A program made the translations under genes and the position numbers. Of a stretch of DNA of 64,000 bases, positions 55,287 through 64,000 are shown piece after piece. The notes beneath the pieces were generated by a model. It was not told where the DNA came from. It did no database searches and saw only the letters and a program-made list of their open reading frames with translations. The first letter of the stretch is position 1. Each line of letters starts with the position of its first letter. The stretch covers positions 372,001 through 436,000 of the forward strand of contig NZ_FQUE01000001.1 in assembly GCF_900128995.1 (NCBI RefSeq). The letters run 5' to 3'. Source of the DNA: Loktanella atrilutea. Lineage in GTDB: Bacteria > Pseudomonadota > Alphaproteobacteria > Rhodobacterales > Rhodobacteraceae.

Positions 55287-55865
55287 GTGACGGTGACGAC
55301 GGCCGACCAGAGCGGGGCGCGCCTTGTCCTGCGCCGTACGGTGGTGCTGGTGGGGATGATGGGATCGGGCAAGACCGCTATCGGCCGCGCCCTGTCGCAC
55401 AGGCTGGCCGTGCCGTTCCTGGACAGCGACGCCGAGATCGAGACCGCCGCCAACGCCTCCATCGCCGAAATCTTCGCCCGTGACGGAGAGCCGTTCTTCC
55501 GTCGCCGCGAATCGGAGGTCATCGCCCGCCTGCTGACCGGCGCGCCCTGCATCCTGTCGACGGGCGGCGGCGCCTATCTTGCCGAAGGCAACCGCAGGGC
55601 CATCGGCCAGCACGGAGTCGCGGTCTGGCTCAACGCCCCGCTCGACCTGCTCTGGGACCGGGTGCGCCACAAGGATTCGCGCCCCCTGCTGCGCACCGCC
55701 GACCCGCAGGCGACGCTGGCGCGCATCTTCGCCGACCGCACGCCGGTCTATGCCAAGGCCGCGCTGCACCTCGACGTGCGGCACCGCGCCTCGATCGAGG
55801 AGACGACGGATGCCGTCCTCGACCTTCTGAAGACCCGCAAGGACATACTGGAAGACCTCTCATGA
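55287..55865 (+). CDS. aroK: Shikimate kinase
   Basis: This 192-residue kinase phosphorylates shikimate. It has the P-loop G-M-M-G-S-G-K-T-A-I-G near residue 25, D-S-D-A-E-I-E (substrate-binding D), F-R-R-R-E-S-E and S-T-G-G-G-A-Y. The start is a GTG at 55287 preceded by AGGGGG at 5-bp spacing; a second GTG lies two codons later. The TGA overlaps the aroB ATG. It is divergent from the 50-residue membrane-protein gene. Confidence 0.94.
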   Translation: MTVTTADQSGARLVLRRTVVLVGMMGSGKTAIGRALSHRLAVPFLDSDAEIETAANASIAEIFARDGEPFFRRRESEVIARLLTGAPCILSTGGGAYLAEGNRRAIGQHGVAVWLNAPLDLLWDRVRHKDSRPLLRTADPQATLARIFADRTPVYAKAALHLDVRHRASIEETTDAVLDLLKTRKDILEDLS

Positions 55866-56965
55866 CACAGACCGTGCCCGTCGCCCTGCCGGGGCGCGCC
55901 TATGACGTGCTGATCGGCCCCGGCCTGCTGGCGGGGGCGGGGGCCCGCATCGCGGCCCTCGGCGGTCGCCGTCACGTCGCGATCCTGACGGACGAGACCG
56001 TCGCCGCGCTCCATCTGGGGCCGCTGCAAGACGCGCTGGCGCGGGCCGGGCTGACAAGTGCGGCCCTGGCCCTGCCGCCGGGCGAGGGCACGAAAAGCTG
56101 GGCCCAGCTCGAAGCCTGCTGCGATTTCCTGCTCGATCAGCGGGTCGAGCGGGGCGACGTCGTGATCGCCCTCGGCGGCGGCGTCATTGGCGACCTCGGC
56201 GGCTTTGCCGCGGCCATCCTGCGGCGGGGCGTGCGCTTCGTGCAGGTGCCGACGACCCTGCTGGCGCAGGTCGACAGTTCCGTCGGCGGCAAGACCGGAA
56301 TCAACACCGGCCACGGCAAGAACCTGATCGGCGCCTTCCACCAGCCCAGCCTCGTGCTGGCCGATACCGACCTGCTGGCGACGCTCCCGCCCCGCGACTT
56401 TCTGGCCGGCTACGGCGAGGTCGTGAAATACGGCCTGCTGGGCGATACCGCCTTCTTCGACTGGCTGGAAGCGCACGCGCCCGAAATGGCCGCCGGCGAC
56501 TTGGCCGCCCGTGTCCACGCGGTCACGCGGTCCGTCCAGATGAAGGCCGAAATCGTGGTGCGCGACGAGACCGAGCAGGGCGACCGCGCGCTGCTGAACC
56601 TCGGCCATACCTTCTGTCACGCGCTGGAAAAGGCGACCGGCTACGGCGACCGCCTGTTGCACGGCGAAGGGGTCGCCATCGGCTGCGCGCTGGCCTTCGA
56701 TCTGTCGGCGCGCCTCGGCCTGTGCAGTCAGGAAGACCCCAGCCGCGTCCGGGCCCACCTGCGCGACATGGGGATGAAGGTCGACATCCGCAACATCCCC
56801 GGCGACCTGCCGGACGCAGAGTCGCTGCTGGCCCTGATGGGGCAGGACAAGAAGGTGATCGGGGGCAAACTGCGTTTCGTGCTGGCGCGTGGCATCGGTC
56901 AGGCCTTCGTCACATCGGACGTGCCGCGGGATGCGGTCCTCTCGGTCCTGCGCGACGCCGCCTGA
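55862..56965 (+). CDS. aroB: 3-dehydroquinate synthase
   Basis: This 367-residue enzyme converts DAHP to 3-dehydroquinate with catalytic NAD+ and a divalent metal. Signature blocks are A-L-G-G-G-V-I-G-D-L-G-G-F-A-A, T-T-L-L-A-Q-V-D-S-S-V-G-G-K-T-G-I-N, G-Y-G-E-V-V-K-Y-G and the metal-ligand histidine in N-L-G-H-T-F-C-H-A-L-E. It is coupled to aroK by ATGA, giving two consecutive chorismate-pathway steps. Confidence 0.97.
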   Translation: MTQTVPVALPGRAYDVLIGPGLLAGAGARIAALGGRRHVAILTDETVAALHLGPLQDALARAGLTSAALALPPGEGTKSWAQLEACCDFLLDQRVERGDVVIALGGGVIGDLGGFAAAILRRGVRFVQVPTTLLAQVDSSVGGKTGINTGHGKNLIGAFHQPSLVLADTDLLATLPPRDFLAGYGEVVKYGLLGDTAFFDWLEAHAPEMAAGDLAARVHAVTRSVQMKAEIVVRDETEQGDRALLNLGHTFCHALEKATGYGDRLLHGEGVAIGCALAFDLSARLGLCSQEDPSRVRAHLRDMGMKVDIRNIPGDLPDAESLLALMGQDKKVIGGKLRFVLARGIGQAFVTSDVPRDAVLSVLRDAA

Positions 56966-56974
56966 CGCGGCATG

Positions 56975-56998
56975 AAAACGCCGCCCCGAAGGGCGGCG
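56975..56998 (-). terminator. Intrinsic terminator after ssb
   Basis: An 8-bp stem CGCCGCCC/GGGCGGCG with a 4-nt loop. Read on the minus strand it ends in TTTT, 6 bp after the ssb stop. It may also stop aroB transcripts from the other side. Confidence 0.75.
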
Positions 56999-57004
56999 CA
57001 TCCA

Positions 57005-57526
57005 TCAGAACGGAATTTCGTCGTCCATGTCGCCGCCGCGACCGCCGCCAGAGGACGACCCGCCGGAACTGCCGCCGCCATAGCCGCCGCCCTGGTCGTA
57101 GCCGCCGCCATAGCCGCCGTCCGACCCGTAGCCGCCACCGCCGCCGCCCATGCCGCCGCCACCGCCGCCATCACCGCGCCCGTCGAGCATCGTCAGGGTC
57201 GAGGTGAAGGGCCGCAGCACGACCTCCGTGCTGTAGCGGTCCGCGCCGGACTGGTCCTGCCACTTGCGGGTTTCCAGCTGCCCCTCGACATAGACCTTCG
57301 ATCCCTTCTTCAGATACTGCTCTGCCACCCGCGCGAGAGGTTCCGAGAAGATGGCGACCGAATGCCACTGGGTGCGCTCCTTGCGCTCGCCCGACTGCTT
57401 GTCCTTCCACGTCTCGGACGTGGCGATTCGCAGGTTGCAGACCTTGCCGCCGTTCTGAAAGCTGCGCACCTCCGGATCGGCACCGAGGTTGCCGATCAGA
57501 ATGACCTTGTTGACCGAACCCGCCAT
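57005..57526 (-). CDS. ssb: Single-stranded DNA-binding protein
   Basis: This 173-residue SSB has an OB-fold (about 1-110, [15 protein letters not shown] and [11 protein letters not shown]), a very Gly/Ser-rich linker, and the partner-binding acidic tip D-D-E-I-P-F. It coats single-stranded DNA during replication, repair and recombination. The extreme Gly-rich linker causes long open frames on the other strand, which are ignored. Confidence 0.97.
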   Translation of the reverse strand: MAGSVNKVILIGNLGADPEVRSFQNGGKVCNLRIATSETWKDKQSGERKERTQWHSVAIFSEPLARVAEQYLKKGSKVYVEGQLETRKWQDQSGADRYSTEVVLRPFTSTLTMLDGRGDGGGGGGMGGGGGGYGSDGGYGGGYDQGGGYGGGSSGGSSSGGGRGGDMDDEIPF

Positions 57527-57658
57527 AACTTTTTCCTCGCGATTCTGCGTTTGCGCCAGTGTGGCAGATAAGCGCGCAGAGGTGAACCGATCAAGGGGTG
57601 GCGCGAAAGGCGATTTCGGTTAAGGTGGCGGCAAGAAAATGGGGACGGGGATGTTGGT

Positions 57659-58246
57659 ATGCGGATGATCGGTCTTGGACTGACGATGGCGCTTGGCCTC
57701 ACGGGGCAGACACTTGCAGCCGATACGGTCTCCACCTCGTCGCGCATGTCGCTGTTCCGCAACCAGCTGTCGGTGCTCGATACCCGGTCCGCCGGGCAAT
57801 ACAGCAACTCGGTCCGGCTGCAGCCGAAGCGTGCGGTGGTCCCCGTCGCGGCACCCGCGACGCCGGCCTTCATCGGACGCTATAACGGTCCCTATCTGGC
57901 GCTGGCGCGCAGCGCCGCTCGCAAGCACGGCGTGCCAGAGGATCTGTTCCTGCGCCTCGTGCAGCAGGAATCGGGCTGGAACGCCCGAGCGCGGTCGCAC
58001 AAGGGCGCGATGGGACTGGCACAGCTCATGCCGGAAACGGCGCGCCGCCTCGGCGTCGACCCGACCGACCCGGTCCAGAACCTCGAGGGCGGCGCCCGCT
58101 ACCTCAAGCTGCAATATCAGCGGTTCGGCAACTGGCCCCACGCGCTGGCCGCCTACAACGCGGGCCCGGGCGCGGTCGAGAAATACCGTGGCATCCCGCC
58201 CTACGCCGAAACGCGCAACTACGTCCGCGTGATCTGGGGCAGCTAG
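57659..58246 (+). CDS. Lytic transglycosylase (SLT domain)
   Basis: This 195-residue exported protein has a signal peptide (about 1-20) and a C-terminal SLT/goose-lysozyme-like domain with catalytic Glu104 in [17 protein letters not shown] and [10 protein letters not shown]. It cleaves peptidoglycan glycan strands to anhydro-muropeptides, the substrate class recycled by AnmK. Its stop overlaps the convergent DUF1206 gene by four bases. Confidence 0.92.
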   Translation: MRMIGLGLTMALGLTGQTLAADTVSTSSRMSLFRNQLSVLDTRSAGQYSNSVRLQPKRAVVPVAAPATPAFIGRYNGPYLALARSAARKHGVPEDLFLRLVQQESGWNARARSHKGAMGLAQLMPETARRLGVDPTDPVQNLEGGARYLKLQYQRFGNWPHALAAYNAGPGAVEKYRGIPPYAETRNYVRVIWGS

Positions 58247-59088
58247 GCGCCATCCGCCATCTGCTTCACCTTGGTCGCCAGCGACATCACGTCGGGGTCC
58301 TTCAGCCGGGGAATGATGCGGTAGACGGCATTCACCGCCATGAACAGCGCAAAGAGCCCGAGCCCAACGCACATCGCGGTCACCAGCACCTGCCCGTAGA
58401 CCTGCTGTCCCAGCCAGCCGAACGCCTTGTCGAGCCCGCCCGCCGCCTGCGGGTCGTGCTGCCACGCGGCCAGCCCCATCAGCCCGCCGATGATCAGCAC
58501 CGACACGCCCTGCGCCGCCACACCCGCCTGCAGCAGCCGATTCCAGTGCAGCGTGAAGCGGTTCGCCTGCAGCTTCTTGCGATAGCTTTGGGTCCAGGCC
58601 TTCGCCAGATAGTAGACGCCGGCGCCCATCGTGACGAGCGCGACGGCACCCAGAATGATCTCTCCGAACGGCCACGACATCAGCTTGGCAAGGTAGAACG
58701 CGGTCTTTGACCCTTCGCCGCTGTCGGTGGACCCGAAGATCAGCAGCAGCGCCAGTCCCCCCAGCGCGCCGTGGATCAGCCCCGTGACCGCCTGCCCGAG
58801 CCGGGCGAGAATCCCCTTGGCGTCGGTGCCGTGATCCTCCAGATCGAAGCCCGCATCGACCAGCCGCCATGCCATGTAGGCGAAAAGGCCCAGTGCCACG
58901 ACCCAGAGCGCAACGAGACCGAAGGGAGAGCGTTCGACCATCGACAGCGCCTCGGACGTGCCCTTCGCCTCCTCGCCGTGCCAGATCGCGAAGAGGGAGA
59001 TGCCGGACACGATGGCATAGACCAGCGCGCGCCCGGCATAGCCTGTCCGCATCACGGGCATCGCCCAGTTCAGTTTGTCGTCGGCCAT
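58243..59088 (-). CDS. DUF1206 family membrane protein
   Basis: This 281-residue protein has about six transmembrane helices arranged as three repeats of a two-helix unit, each led by a G-x-A-R/G-x-x-A pattern ([10 protein letters not shown] near the start). That is the DUF1206 layout. The ATG at 59088 is chosen because GGAG lies 6 bases upstream; a TTG five codons earlier is the alternative. No function is known for the family. Confidence 0.85.
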   Translation of the reverse strand: MADDKLNWAMPVMRTGYAGRALVYAIVSGISLFAIWHGEEAKGTSEALSMVERSPFGLVALWVVALGLFAYMAWRLVDAGFDLEDHGTDAKGILARLGQAVTGLIHGALGGLALLLIFGSTDSGEGSKTAFYLAKLMSWPFGEIILGAVALVTMGAGVYYLAKAWTQSYRKKLQANRFTLHWNRLLQAGVAAQGVSVLIIGGLMGLAAWQHDPQAAGGLDKAFGWLGQQVYGQVLVTAMCVGLGLFALFMAVNAVYRIIPRLKDPDVMSLATKVKQMADGA

Positions 59089-59237
59089 CCGTTGCTCCGC
59101 CAAATGTGATGCAACCCAATGTTCTGCGCGGCGGGAAGTTCCCCCGGCCGCACGATCTGGGCAATCCGGTGCGCCGTGCTATGGTTGCGATGACGTGCCG
59201 GACGGGTCTTCGGCGTCCTGCCAGAAAGCATCACACC

Positions 59238-60536
59238 ATGCTGTCATCCCTGCGATACCGCCTGAAGCGCATGTTCAACCATATCTGGGTGCCCATCGGA
59301 TGCTACGCCGTCCTCGGCCTCCTCGCGGCGGTGGTGGCGGTCAGGCTGCGGGCCTACATCCCGTCGTCATGGGCCTTCAAGATCGGCGCCGACGCGATCG
59401 ACAGCCTTCTGAACATCCTCGCAAGCTCGATGCTGGCGGTCACGACCTTCTCGCTGTCGATCATGCTGGCGGCCTTCGCCGCCGCGTCCAGCACCGCCAC
59501 GCCGCGGGCGTTCCAGCTGCTCAAGACCGATCGCACGGCGCAGCAGGTGCTGGCCAGCTTCATCGGAGCCTTCATCTTCTCTCTGGTCGGGATCATCAGC
59601 CTCAAGATCGGGATCTACGGCGAGGGCGGCCGCGTCATCCTGTTCGCCGCGACGATCCTCGTGCTGATCCTGATCGTGTTCAACCTCGTGCGCTGGATCG
59701 GCCATCTGACCGACTTCGGGCGCCTCGGCGACACCATGGCGCGGGTCGAGGATGCGGCGGCGGACGCCATGACCCGCCGGCTTAAGACCCCTTGGCTGGG
59801 CGCCAACCCGATGCACCGCGCCCATCCGCCGGACGCGGCGGTCCCGATCAGGTCCGACAAGGTGGGCCATATCCAGTTCATCAACCTTCAAAGCCTGAAC
59901 GATCTGGCAGAGGAGGCCGGTTGCACGATCTACATCGCCGTGACGCCCGGCAATTTCGTCTATCGCGGATCGGACCTCGCCCATATCCTGAACGGTCCGA
60001 CGGGCGAGGCCTACGACACCCTTCTGCAGCAGGTAGGCAACTGCTTCGACATCGGCATGACCCGCAGCTTCGATCAGGATCCCCGCTTCGGCATGATCAC
60101 CCTGTCGGAAATCGCCAGCCGTGCCCTCTCGCCCGCGGTCAACGACCCCGGCACCGCGATCGACGTCATCCGCCGCATGACCCGCGTGCTGTCGCTCTGG
60201 AACGAGACATCGGAGGTCGACGTCATCTTTCCGCGCCTTTACGTCCACGGCCTGCAGTCGGAGGACATGCTGCGCGACGCCTTCAGCGCGATGTCGCGCG
60301 ACGGCGCGGCGCTCTACGAGGTGCACGTCGCCCTGCAAAACGCGCTTCTGGCGCTGGTGCGGCTCGATCCCCGGATCTTTGCCGCGGGGGCGGTGGGGGA
60401 ATCGCGCCGCGCGATGACCTATGCGTGCGAGGCGATGATCTTCGACGCGGATCTGTCCCATTTGCAGCGGATCGCGGACCGGGTCGCGGAAGTGGCGCAG
60501 ATCCCGGCCGCGGATTCGCAAGTGACGCGGACGTAG
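59238..60536 (+). CDS. DUF2254 family membrane protein
   Basis: This 432-residue protein has membrane helices near 20-40, 60-85, 110-130 and 135-155, followed by a large cytosolic domain with the conserved G-H-I-Q-F-I-N, Y-I-A-V-T-P-G-N-F-V and A-L-S-P-A-V-N-D-P-G-T-A segments that define DUF2254. The function is unknown. The ATG at 59238 gives the family's normal N-terminus. It is divergent from the DUF1206 gene with 149 bp between. Confidence 0.85.
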   Translation: MLSSLRYRLKRMFNHIWVPIGCYAVLGLLAAVVAVRLRAYIPSSWAFKIGADAIDSLLNILASSMLAVTTFSLSIMLAAFAAASSTATPRAFQLLKTDRTAQQVLASFIGAFIFSLVGIISLKIGIYGEGGRVILFAATILVLILIVFNLVRWIGHLTDFGRLGDTMARVEDAAADAMTRRLKTPWLGANPMHRAHPPDAAVPIRSDKVGHIQFINLQSLNDLAEEAGCTIYIAVTPGNFVYRGSDLAHILNGPTGEAYDTLLQQVGNCFDIGMTRSFDQDPRFGMITLSEIASRALSPAVNDPGTAIDVIRRMTRVLSLWNETSEVDVIFPRLYVHGLQSEDMLRDAFSAMSRDGAALYEVHVALQNALLALVRLDPRIFAAGAVGESRRAMTYACEAMIFDADLSHLQRIADRVAEVAQIPAADSQVTRT

Positions 60537-60573
60537 ACGAAAGGCCCGGCCGGCGATGCGCGGTGGCCAGGGT

Positions 60574-60629
60574 CGGACCGGGGCCAGCCCCGGACCCCGA
60601 GGTATTTTCGACGAGAAGAAGGCGGGCGG
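60574..60629. repeat. Palindromic element with GAGGTATTTTC tail
   Basis: CCGGGGC-CA-GCCCCGG is followed by a C-G-A-G-G-T-A-T-T-T-T-C-G-A-C-G stretch and GA-rich sequence. It is clearly related to the element at 8452-8500. It lies between convergent genes. Confidence 0.55.
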
Positions 60630-60632
60630 CGG

Positions 60633-62309
60633 TCAGTCGGGGGCGGCGGGGGCCGCGATGCCGAAGTCGTAGAGGCGCGGCAGGTAGCTGATGTTCATCT
60701 CGGCCCCGGTCACCCCGGGCCGCGCGTGGCGGTAGAGCGACCGCCAGTAGGGCTGCAGTACGACGCCCTCGTCGCGCATGATGGTCTGCAACTCTGCCAT
60801 GATCGTGCGCCGCGCATCCGCATCGGCGATGGCGCCCGCGCGGTCCAGCAGACTGTCGAAGGCGGAATTGGCAAAGCCGGACTCGTTCCAGGCCTCGCCC
60901 GAGCGATAGGCCAGGGCGTAGATCTGGATGCCGAGGGGCCGGTGGTTCCAGTCGGTCGACGAGAAGGGATAGGTCGTCCAGTTCACGGCGAAGGCGCTGC
61001 CCGGCACGATGGTCCGCTTCACCTTGAATCCGGCGTCGCGCAACTGGGCCGCGACCGCGTCGGTCGTGTTCTTGCGCCAGTCGTCGTCGACCGAGATCAG
61101 CTCCATCTCGTCGTCCTGCCAGCCCGCTTCCGTCAGCAGGGCGAGGGCGGCGGCGGGATCGACCGCGAGCGCGGGGACGTCGGCCCATTCCGGGTGCATC
61201 GGGCCGATGTGCATGTTGCGCGCCACCTCTCCGCGGTCGCCGTAGCCGAGCTCCAGACAGACGGCGGGATCGACGGCCATGGCGATGGCCCGCCGCACCC
61301 GCACGTCGGCGTAGGGCATGCGCCCGTCGACCACGGCCTGCTGGTTCGGGCGGATCACGATGGTCGACCCGGAGGCGACCTTGCTCTTCTGCCAGCCCAT
61401 CCCGTCGAGGATGTCGACGTAGTCACCCACGGTCTCGTAGATCACGTCGATCTCTCCGGCCGCGGCGGCGGCGACATGGGCTGACGGGTCGGTGCCGTAG
61501 TCGATGAATTCGAACCGGTCGACGGATGCGCCCTTGCCGGCGTCGTAGCCCCACCAGGCGTGGTCCAGGTTGCGCACCAGCACCGCCTTGACGCCGACCT
61601 CCACCGTCTCCGGCAGGTAGGGGCCGGTGCCCTTGGGGCGGGTCAGGATGTCGCTGGCGTCGAAATCCGCGGGCACGATCTGGGCGGGGTAGTCCGACAT
61701 CCCGGCGATGATCGTGATGTCGGGCCGCGGCAGGGTCAGCACCACCGTCATGTCGTCCGGCGTCGCGATGGCCCCCGCGATCGCCTGCCCGGTCACAGGG
61801 TCGATCAGGGCCGCCATGCGACCGGCCATGGAATTGCCGTCCACGCCCTTGTCGCACCAGCCCGCGATGTTGCGGGCCACGTCGGCGGCGGTGAAGGGCG
61901 TGCCGTCGTTCCATGTCACCCCGGGGCGGACGTGCAGGGTGTAGCGGGTGGCGTCGTCGTTGACCTCCCACCGGTCCAGCAGCCAGGGGCCGAAGGTGCC
62001 GTCGTTGTGGTATTCCACCAGGTATTCCAGCCAGCCCGCGGTGATATAGGCGATCTGCGGCCAGTCGAAGGCCCGCGGATCGCGCAGGGCGCGCACCTCC
62101 ATCTGCATGCGCAGGGTGCTGCCTTGCGGGGCGGTTTCCTGTGCGCGCGCCGGTGCCGTCAGTCCGATCAGGCCATAGGCGGTGGCGGTGGTGGCGCCGA
62201 GCGCCGTCGCGCGAGACAGGAACGCGCGCCGGTCCAGCGTGCCGCGGCGCACCTCTTCCGCATACATCCGGACCGCCGGGTGAAGCCGCGTCGTCGTCGT
62301 GTCGGTCAT
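60633..62309 (-). CDS. ABC transporter substrate-binding protein, family 5
   Basis: This 558-residue solute-binding protein of the peptide/nickel/oligopeptide type (SBP_bac_5) has a Tat-type signal (L-D-R-R-A-F-L-S followed by a hydrophobic stretch to A-R-A-Q near residue 52). Typical segments are L-L-D-R-W-E-V-N-D-D-A-T-R-Y-T-L-H-V-R-P-G-V-T-W-N-D-G-T-P-F and G-T-G-P-Y-L-P. No permease or ATPase genes lie within the window, so the system is incomplete here or its partners are elsewhere. An AraC-type regulator lies just upstream on the same strand. Confidence 0.88.
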   Translation of the reverse strand: MTDTTTTRLHPAVRMYAEEVRRGTLDRRAFLSRATALGATTATAYGLIGLTAPARAQETAPQGSTLRMQMEVRALRDPRAFDWPQIAYITAGWLEYLVEYHNDGTFGPWLLDRWEVNDDATRYTLHVRPGVTWNDGTPFTAADVARNIAGWCDKGVDGNSMAGRMAALIDPVTGQAIAGAIATPDDMTVVLTLPRPDITIIAGMSDYPAQIVPADFDASDILTRPKGTGPYLPETVEVGVKAVLVRNLDHAWWGYDAGKGASVDRFEFIDYGTDPSAHVAAAAAGEIDVIYETVGDYVDILDGMGWQKSKVASGSTIVIRPNQQAVVDGRMPYADVRVRRAIAMAVDPAVCLELGYGDRGEVARNMHIGPMHPEWADVPALAVDPAAALALLTEAGWQDDEMELISVDDDWRKNTTDAVAAQLRDAGFKVKRTIVPGSAFAVNWTTYPFSSTDWNHRPLGIQIYALAYRSGEAWNESGFANSAFDSLLDRAGAIADADARRTIMAELQTIMRDEGVVLQPYWRSLYRHARPGVTGAEMNISYLPRLYDFGIAAPAAPD

Positions 62310-62490
62310 CTGAAGTCTTCCGGTCGCAGGCGGTGAACGGGGACGCCGTCCGCGCGACAGGCCGGGGCCGGCGGGCGGGACGGTGACATCCGCGAAGGGG
62401 CATGTGCGCGCATCAGGCCCCATGACGGGGCGCAGGTCAATGCGCGACCTGTCACGTTTGCAGGATGCGGGTAAGCGGCGGGCCGCAGGA

Positions 62491-63330
62491 TCAGCCGTGG
62501 CGGGGACTTGCACCGCTGCGGCGAAAGGCGCTGGGGCTCTGGCCGGCGCGCGCCTGAAAGGCGCGGCTGAAATAGGCGGCGGACTGGAAACCGGTGGCGC
62601 TGGCGATGTCCTGCACCGGCGTGGTGGTGTCGCGCAGCATCACGCAGGCCTCGTAATGGCGGCGGTTGGCCAGCAGCGCCAGCGCCGACTGGCCGCAGGT
62701 CTGCCGGCAGCAGCGGGTCAGATGCGTCGGCGTCACGCCCAGTTCGGCGGCATAGGCCGCGACCCCGCGGTCGGCGCGAAAGTGTCGTTCCACCAGCCCG
62801 GTATAGGCGGCGACGAGGCGGGCCGCACTGGTGTCGGCCCGGTCGCGGGCGGGGTCCGCGGCCTTCAGCGCCACCTGCCGCGCCAGATAGACCGACAGCA
62901 GCCCGGCATGGTAATGCGCCGCGCGCCGGTGCTGCGGCCGGTCCGAGTGCAGTTCCCGCTCCAGCCCCTCCAGCAAGGCCAGCAGTTCCTTTTGCGAGGC
63001 GACGTCCTTCAGGCGCAGGTGGACGGGCCGGTCCGGCCATTCGGCGGCCATCGCCCCCGGCACCGCCATGATCTGGCCAAAGACCGAAGGCCCCATCTCG
63101 AACCCGTACATCGTGCCGGCGGGGATGAAGATCAGGTTGTTGGCGCCGTAGCCGCTGGTCAGCCCGGCGACGGTGATCCGGCCCTGACCGCGGGCGAAGA
63201 AGATCAGGCGCGGCGTCGCGTGGCTGCGCATCGCCTCGGTGCGCCAGCGGTTCGCCAGCGGTCCCTGACCCAGCGCATGCAAGGCCAGTGCGGTCGTCTG
63301 CGGCGACATCGGGCTGGCGTCTTGAATCAT
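62491..63330 (-). CDS. AraC-family transcriptional regulator
   Basis: This 279-residue regulator has an N-terminal cupin-like sensing domain (about 20-130) and a C-terminal pair of helix-turn-helix motifs (about 175-275; A-A-Y-A-A-E-L-G-V-T-P-T-H-L-T-R and I-A-S-A-T-G-F-Q-S-A-A-Y-F-S-R-A-F). It probably responds to a small molecule and may control the adjacent substrate-binding-protein gene, 182 bp downstream, though that is inferred only from position. GGAAGG precedes the ATG. Confidence 0.9.
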   Translation of the reverse strand: MIQDASPMSPQTTALALHALGQGPLANRWRTEAMRSHATPRLIFFARGQGRITVAGLTSGYGANNLIFIPAGTMYGFEMGPSVFGQIMAVPGAMAAEWPDRPVHLRLKDVASQKELLALLEGLERELHSDRPQHRRAAHYHAGLLSVYLARQVALKAADPARDRADTSAARLVAAYTGLVERHFRADRGVAAYAAELGVTPTHLTRCCRQTCGQSALALLANRRHYEACVMLRDTTTPVQDIASATGFQSAAYFSRAFQARAGQSPSAFRRSGASPRHG

Positions 63331-63395
63331 GGCGGAACCTTCCTGTCAGGTCAGACTTCAAGTCTGCGGTGGCGGACGATTCTAGACAATCCCGT

Positions 63396-64000
63396 TTATC
63401 GGATCAGGGCCGCCGCGACGCCGGACAGGTCCGTTTCGGCGGCATTCAGCCGGTGCCAGCCCCGCATCCGGGCCCTGAACCACGTCCTCTGCCGCTTGGC
63501 ATACTGGCGTGTGGCGATGATCGCGGCCGCGCGCGCCTGCGTCAGCGACATTTCGCCGTCGAGGTGGGCCATCAGCTCTGCCGCGCCGATGGCACGGGCG
63601 GACCGGTCGGTCGGGCGCCACTGCGGCCGGATCGCCGCCGCCTCGGCCAGCACGCCCGCGTCCAGCATCATGTCGAAGCGCCGTGCGATCCGCGGCGTCA
63701 GCCAGTCGCGCGGCGCGTCGATCAGAAGGGGCAGGGTGCGGTCGAGGGGCAGCAGCGGCGGCGGCGTGGCGTCCTGCCAGTCGGACAGGCTGCGGCCCGT
63801 TGCCTCCTGCACCTCCCACGCGCGCTGGACCCGCATCCGGTTGGCGGTGTCGATCCTTGCGCGGGTGGCCGCGTCGATCCCGTCCAGCAGGGCAGGCAAG
63901 GGCAGGGCATCGCCGCGGGCCCGCACCGCTAGCGGCACCGGCGGGATCTCTGCCAGCCCCTCCGTCAGGGCGGTAAAATACAGGCCCGTGCCGCCCACGA
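63396..64000 (-). CDS. miaA: tRNA dimethylallyltransferase, 3' part
   Basis: The visible 201 codons end at TAA 63396-63398; the 5' part lies beyond the right edge. The recognisable MiaA segments are V-G-G-T-G-L-Y-F at the edge, N-R-x-R-V-Q-R-A-W-E-V, and the C-terminal [13 protein letters not shown]. The enzyme prenylates A37 of tRNAs reading UNN codons. The P-loop is outside the window. Convergence or promoter context on the far side is unknown. Confidence 0.93.
   Translation of the reverse strand, partial: VGGTGLYFTALTEGLAEIPPVPLAVRARGDALPLPALLDGIDAATRARIDTANRMRVQRAWEVQEATGRSLSDWQDATPPPLLPLDRTLPLLIDAPRDWLTPRIARRFDMMLDAGVLAEAAAIRPQWRPTDRSARAIGAAELMAHLDGEMSLTQARAAAIIATRQYAKRQRTWFRARMRGWHRLNAAETDLSGVAAALIR

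Overview
The window reads as chromosomal DNA of an alphaproteobacterium of the Rhodobacteraceae/Roseobacter type. It is very GC-rich and densely packed, with many ATGA start/stop overlaps. It carries several lineage-typical proteins (a DUF6494/DUF6505/DUF4444 set, a DUF3306 protein with a TorD-type chaperone, IalB, DUF1206, DUF2254). It also has a split zwf-pgl-pgi operon and eno, each preceded by the same kind of palindromic operator. This assignment is inferred from gene content; no rRNA is present.

Layout: 1-7.2 kb holds a quinone oxidoreductase, then two divergent groups that look like formate-dehydrogenase/iron-sulfur maturation genes: TorD-like and DUF3306 on the minus strand, and a five-gene plus-strand operon (poly-ferredoxin, DUF6494, Mrp ATPase, biotin/lipoate-ligase-like, DUF6505). 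No dehydrogenase subunit lies beside them. 7.2-19.6 kb is a mixed housekeeping region: cupin, PRC-barrel protein, enolase, DMT transporter, Fur, TerB-like, ZntB-like, PhzF, Na+/H+ antiporter, an acyltransferase-like protein, a 40-aa membrane micro-ORF, tyrS, anmK and an outer-membrane barrel. 19.6-25.4 kb has an aminotransferase, a YjbR protein, cysS preceded by a cysteine-rich 14-codon leader, cimA and an NDUFAF6-like protein. 25.4-31.9 kb carries an MFS transporter and a divergent cobalamin cluster (cobB-cobA / cbiD-cobK) that runs on into a DNA glycosylase and an esterase.

32-37.5 kb has an HNH endonuclease, zwf-pgl-pgi (oxidative pentose phosphate/Entner-Doudoroff entry), a thioesterase and RidA. 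At 37.5-39.8 kb a small AT-rich island is inserted at a tRNA-Gly(CCC) gene. It has a displaced tRNA 3' part at one end, the intact tRNA at the other, short repeats that look like integrase arm sites near both ends, no integrase, and one cargo gene whose C-terminus has the HEPN RNase signature R-x4-H. This is the best candidate for an undescribed (probably anti-phage) system in the window.

40-47.3 kb is an envelope region: a DUF882 peptidase-like protein, an L,D-transpeptidase, an lpxD-acp-KAS lipid A/fatty-acid trio, IalB, and an SDR in a stretch of lower GC. 47.5-64 kb holds a HerA-like ATPase, gamma-glutamyltransferase, a CNNM/CorC protein, xerD next to aroK-aroB, ssb, a lytic transglycosylase, two multi-span proteins, an ABC substrate-binding protein, an AraC regulator and the 3' part of miaA, which runs off the right edge.
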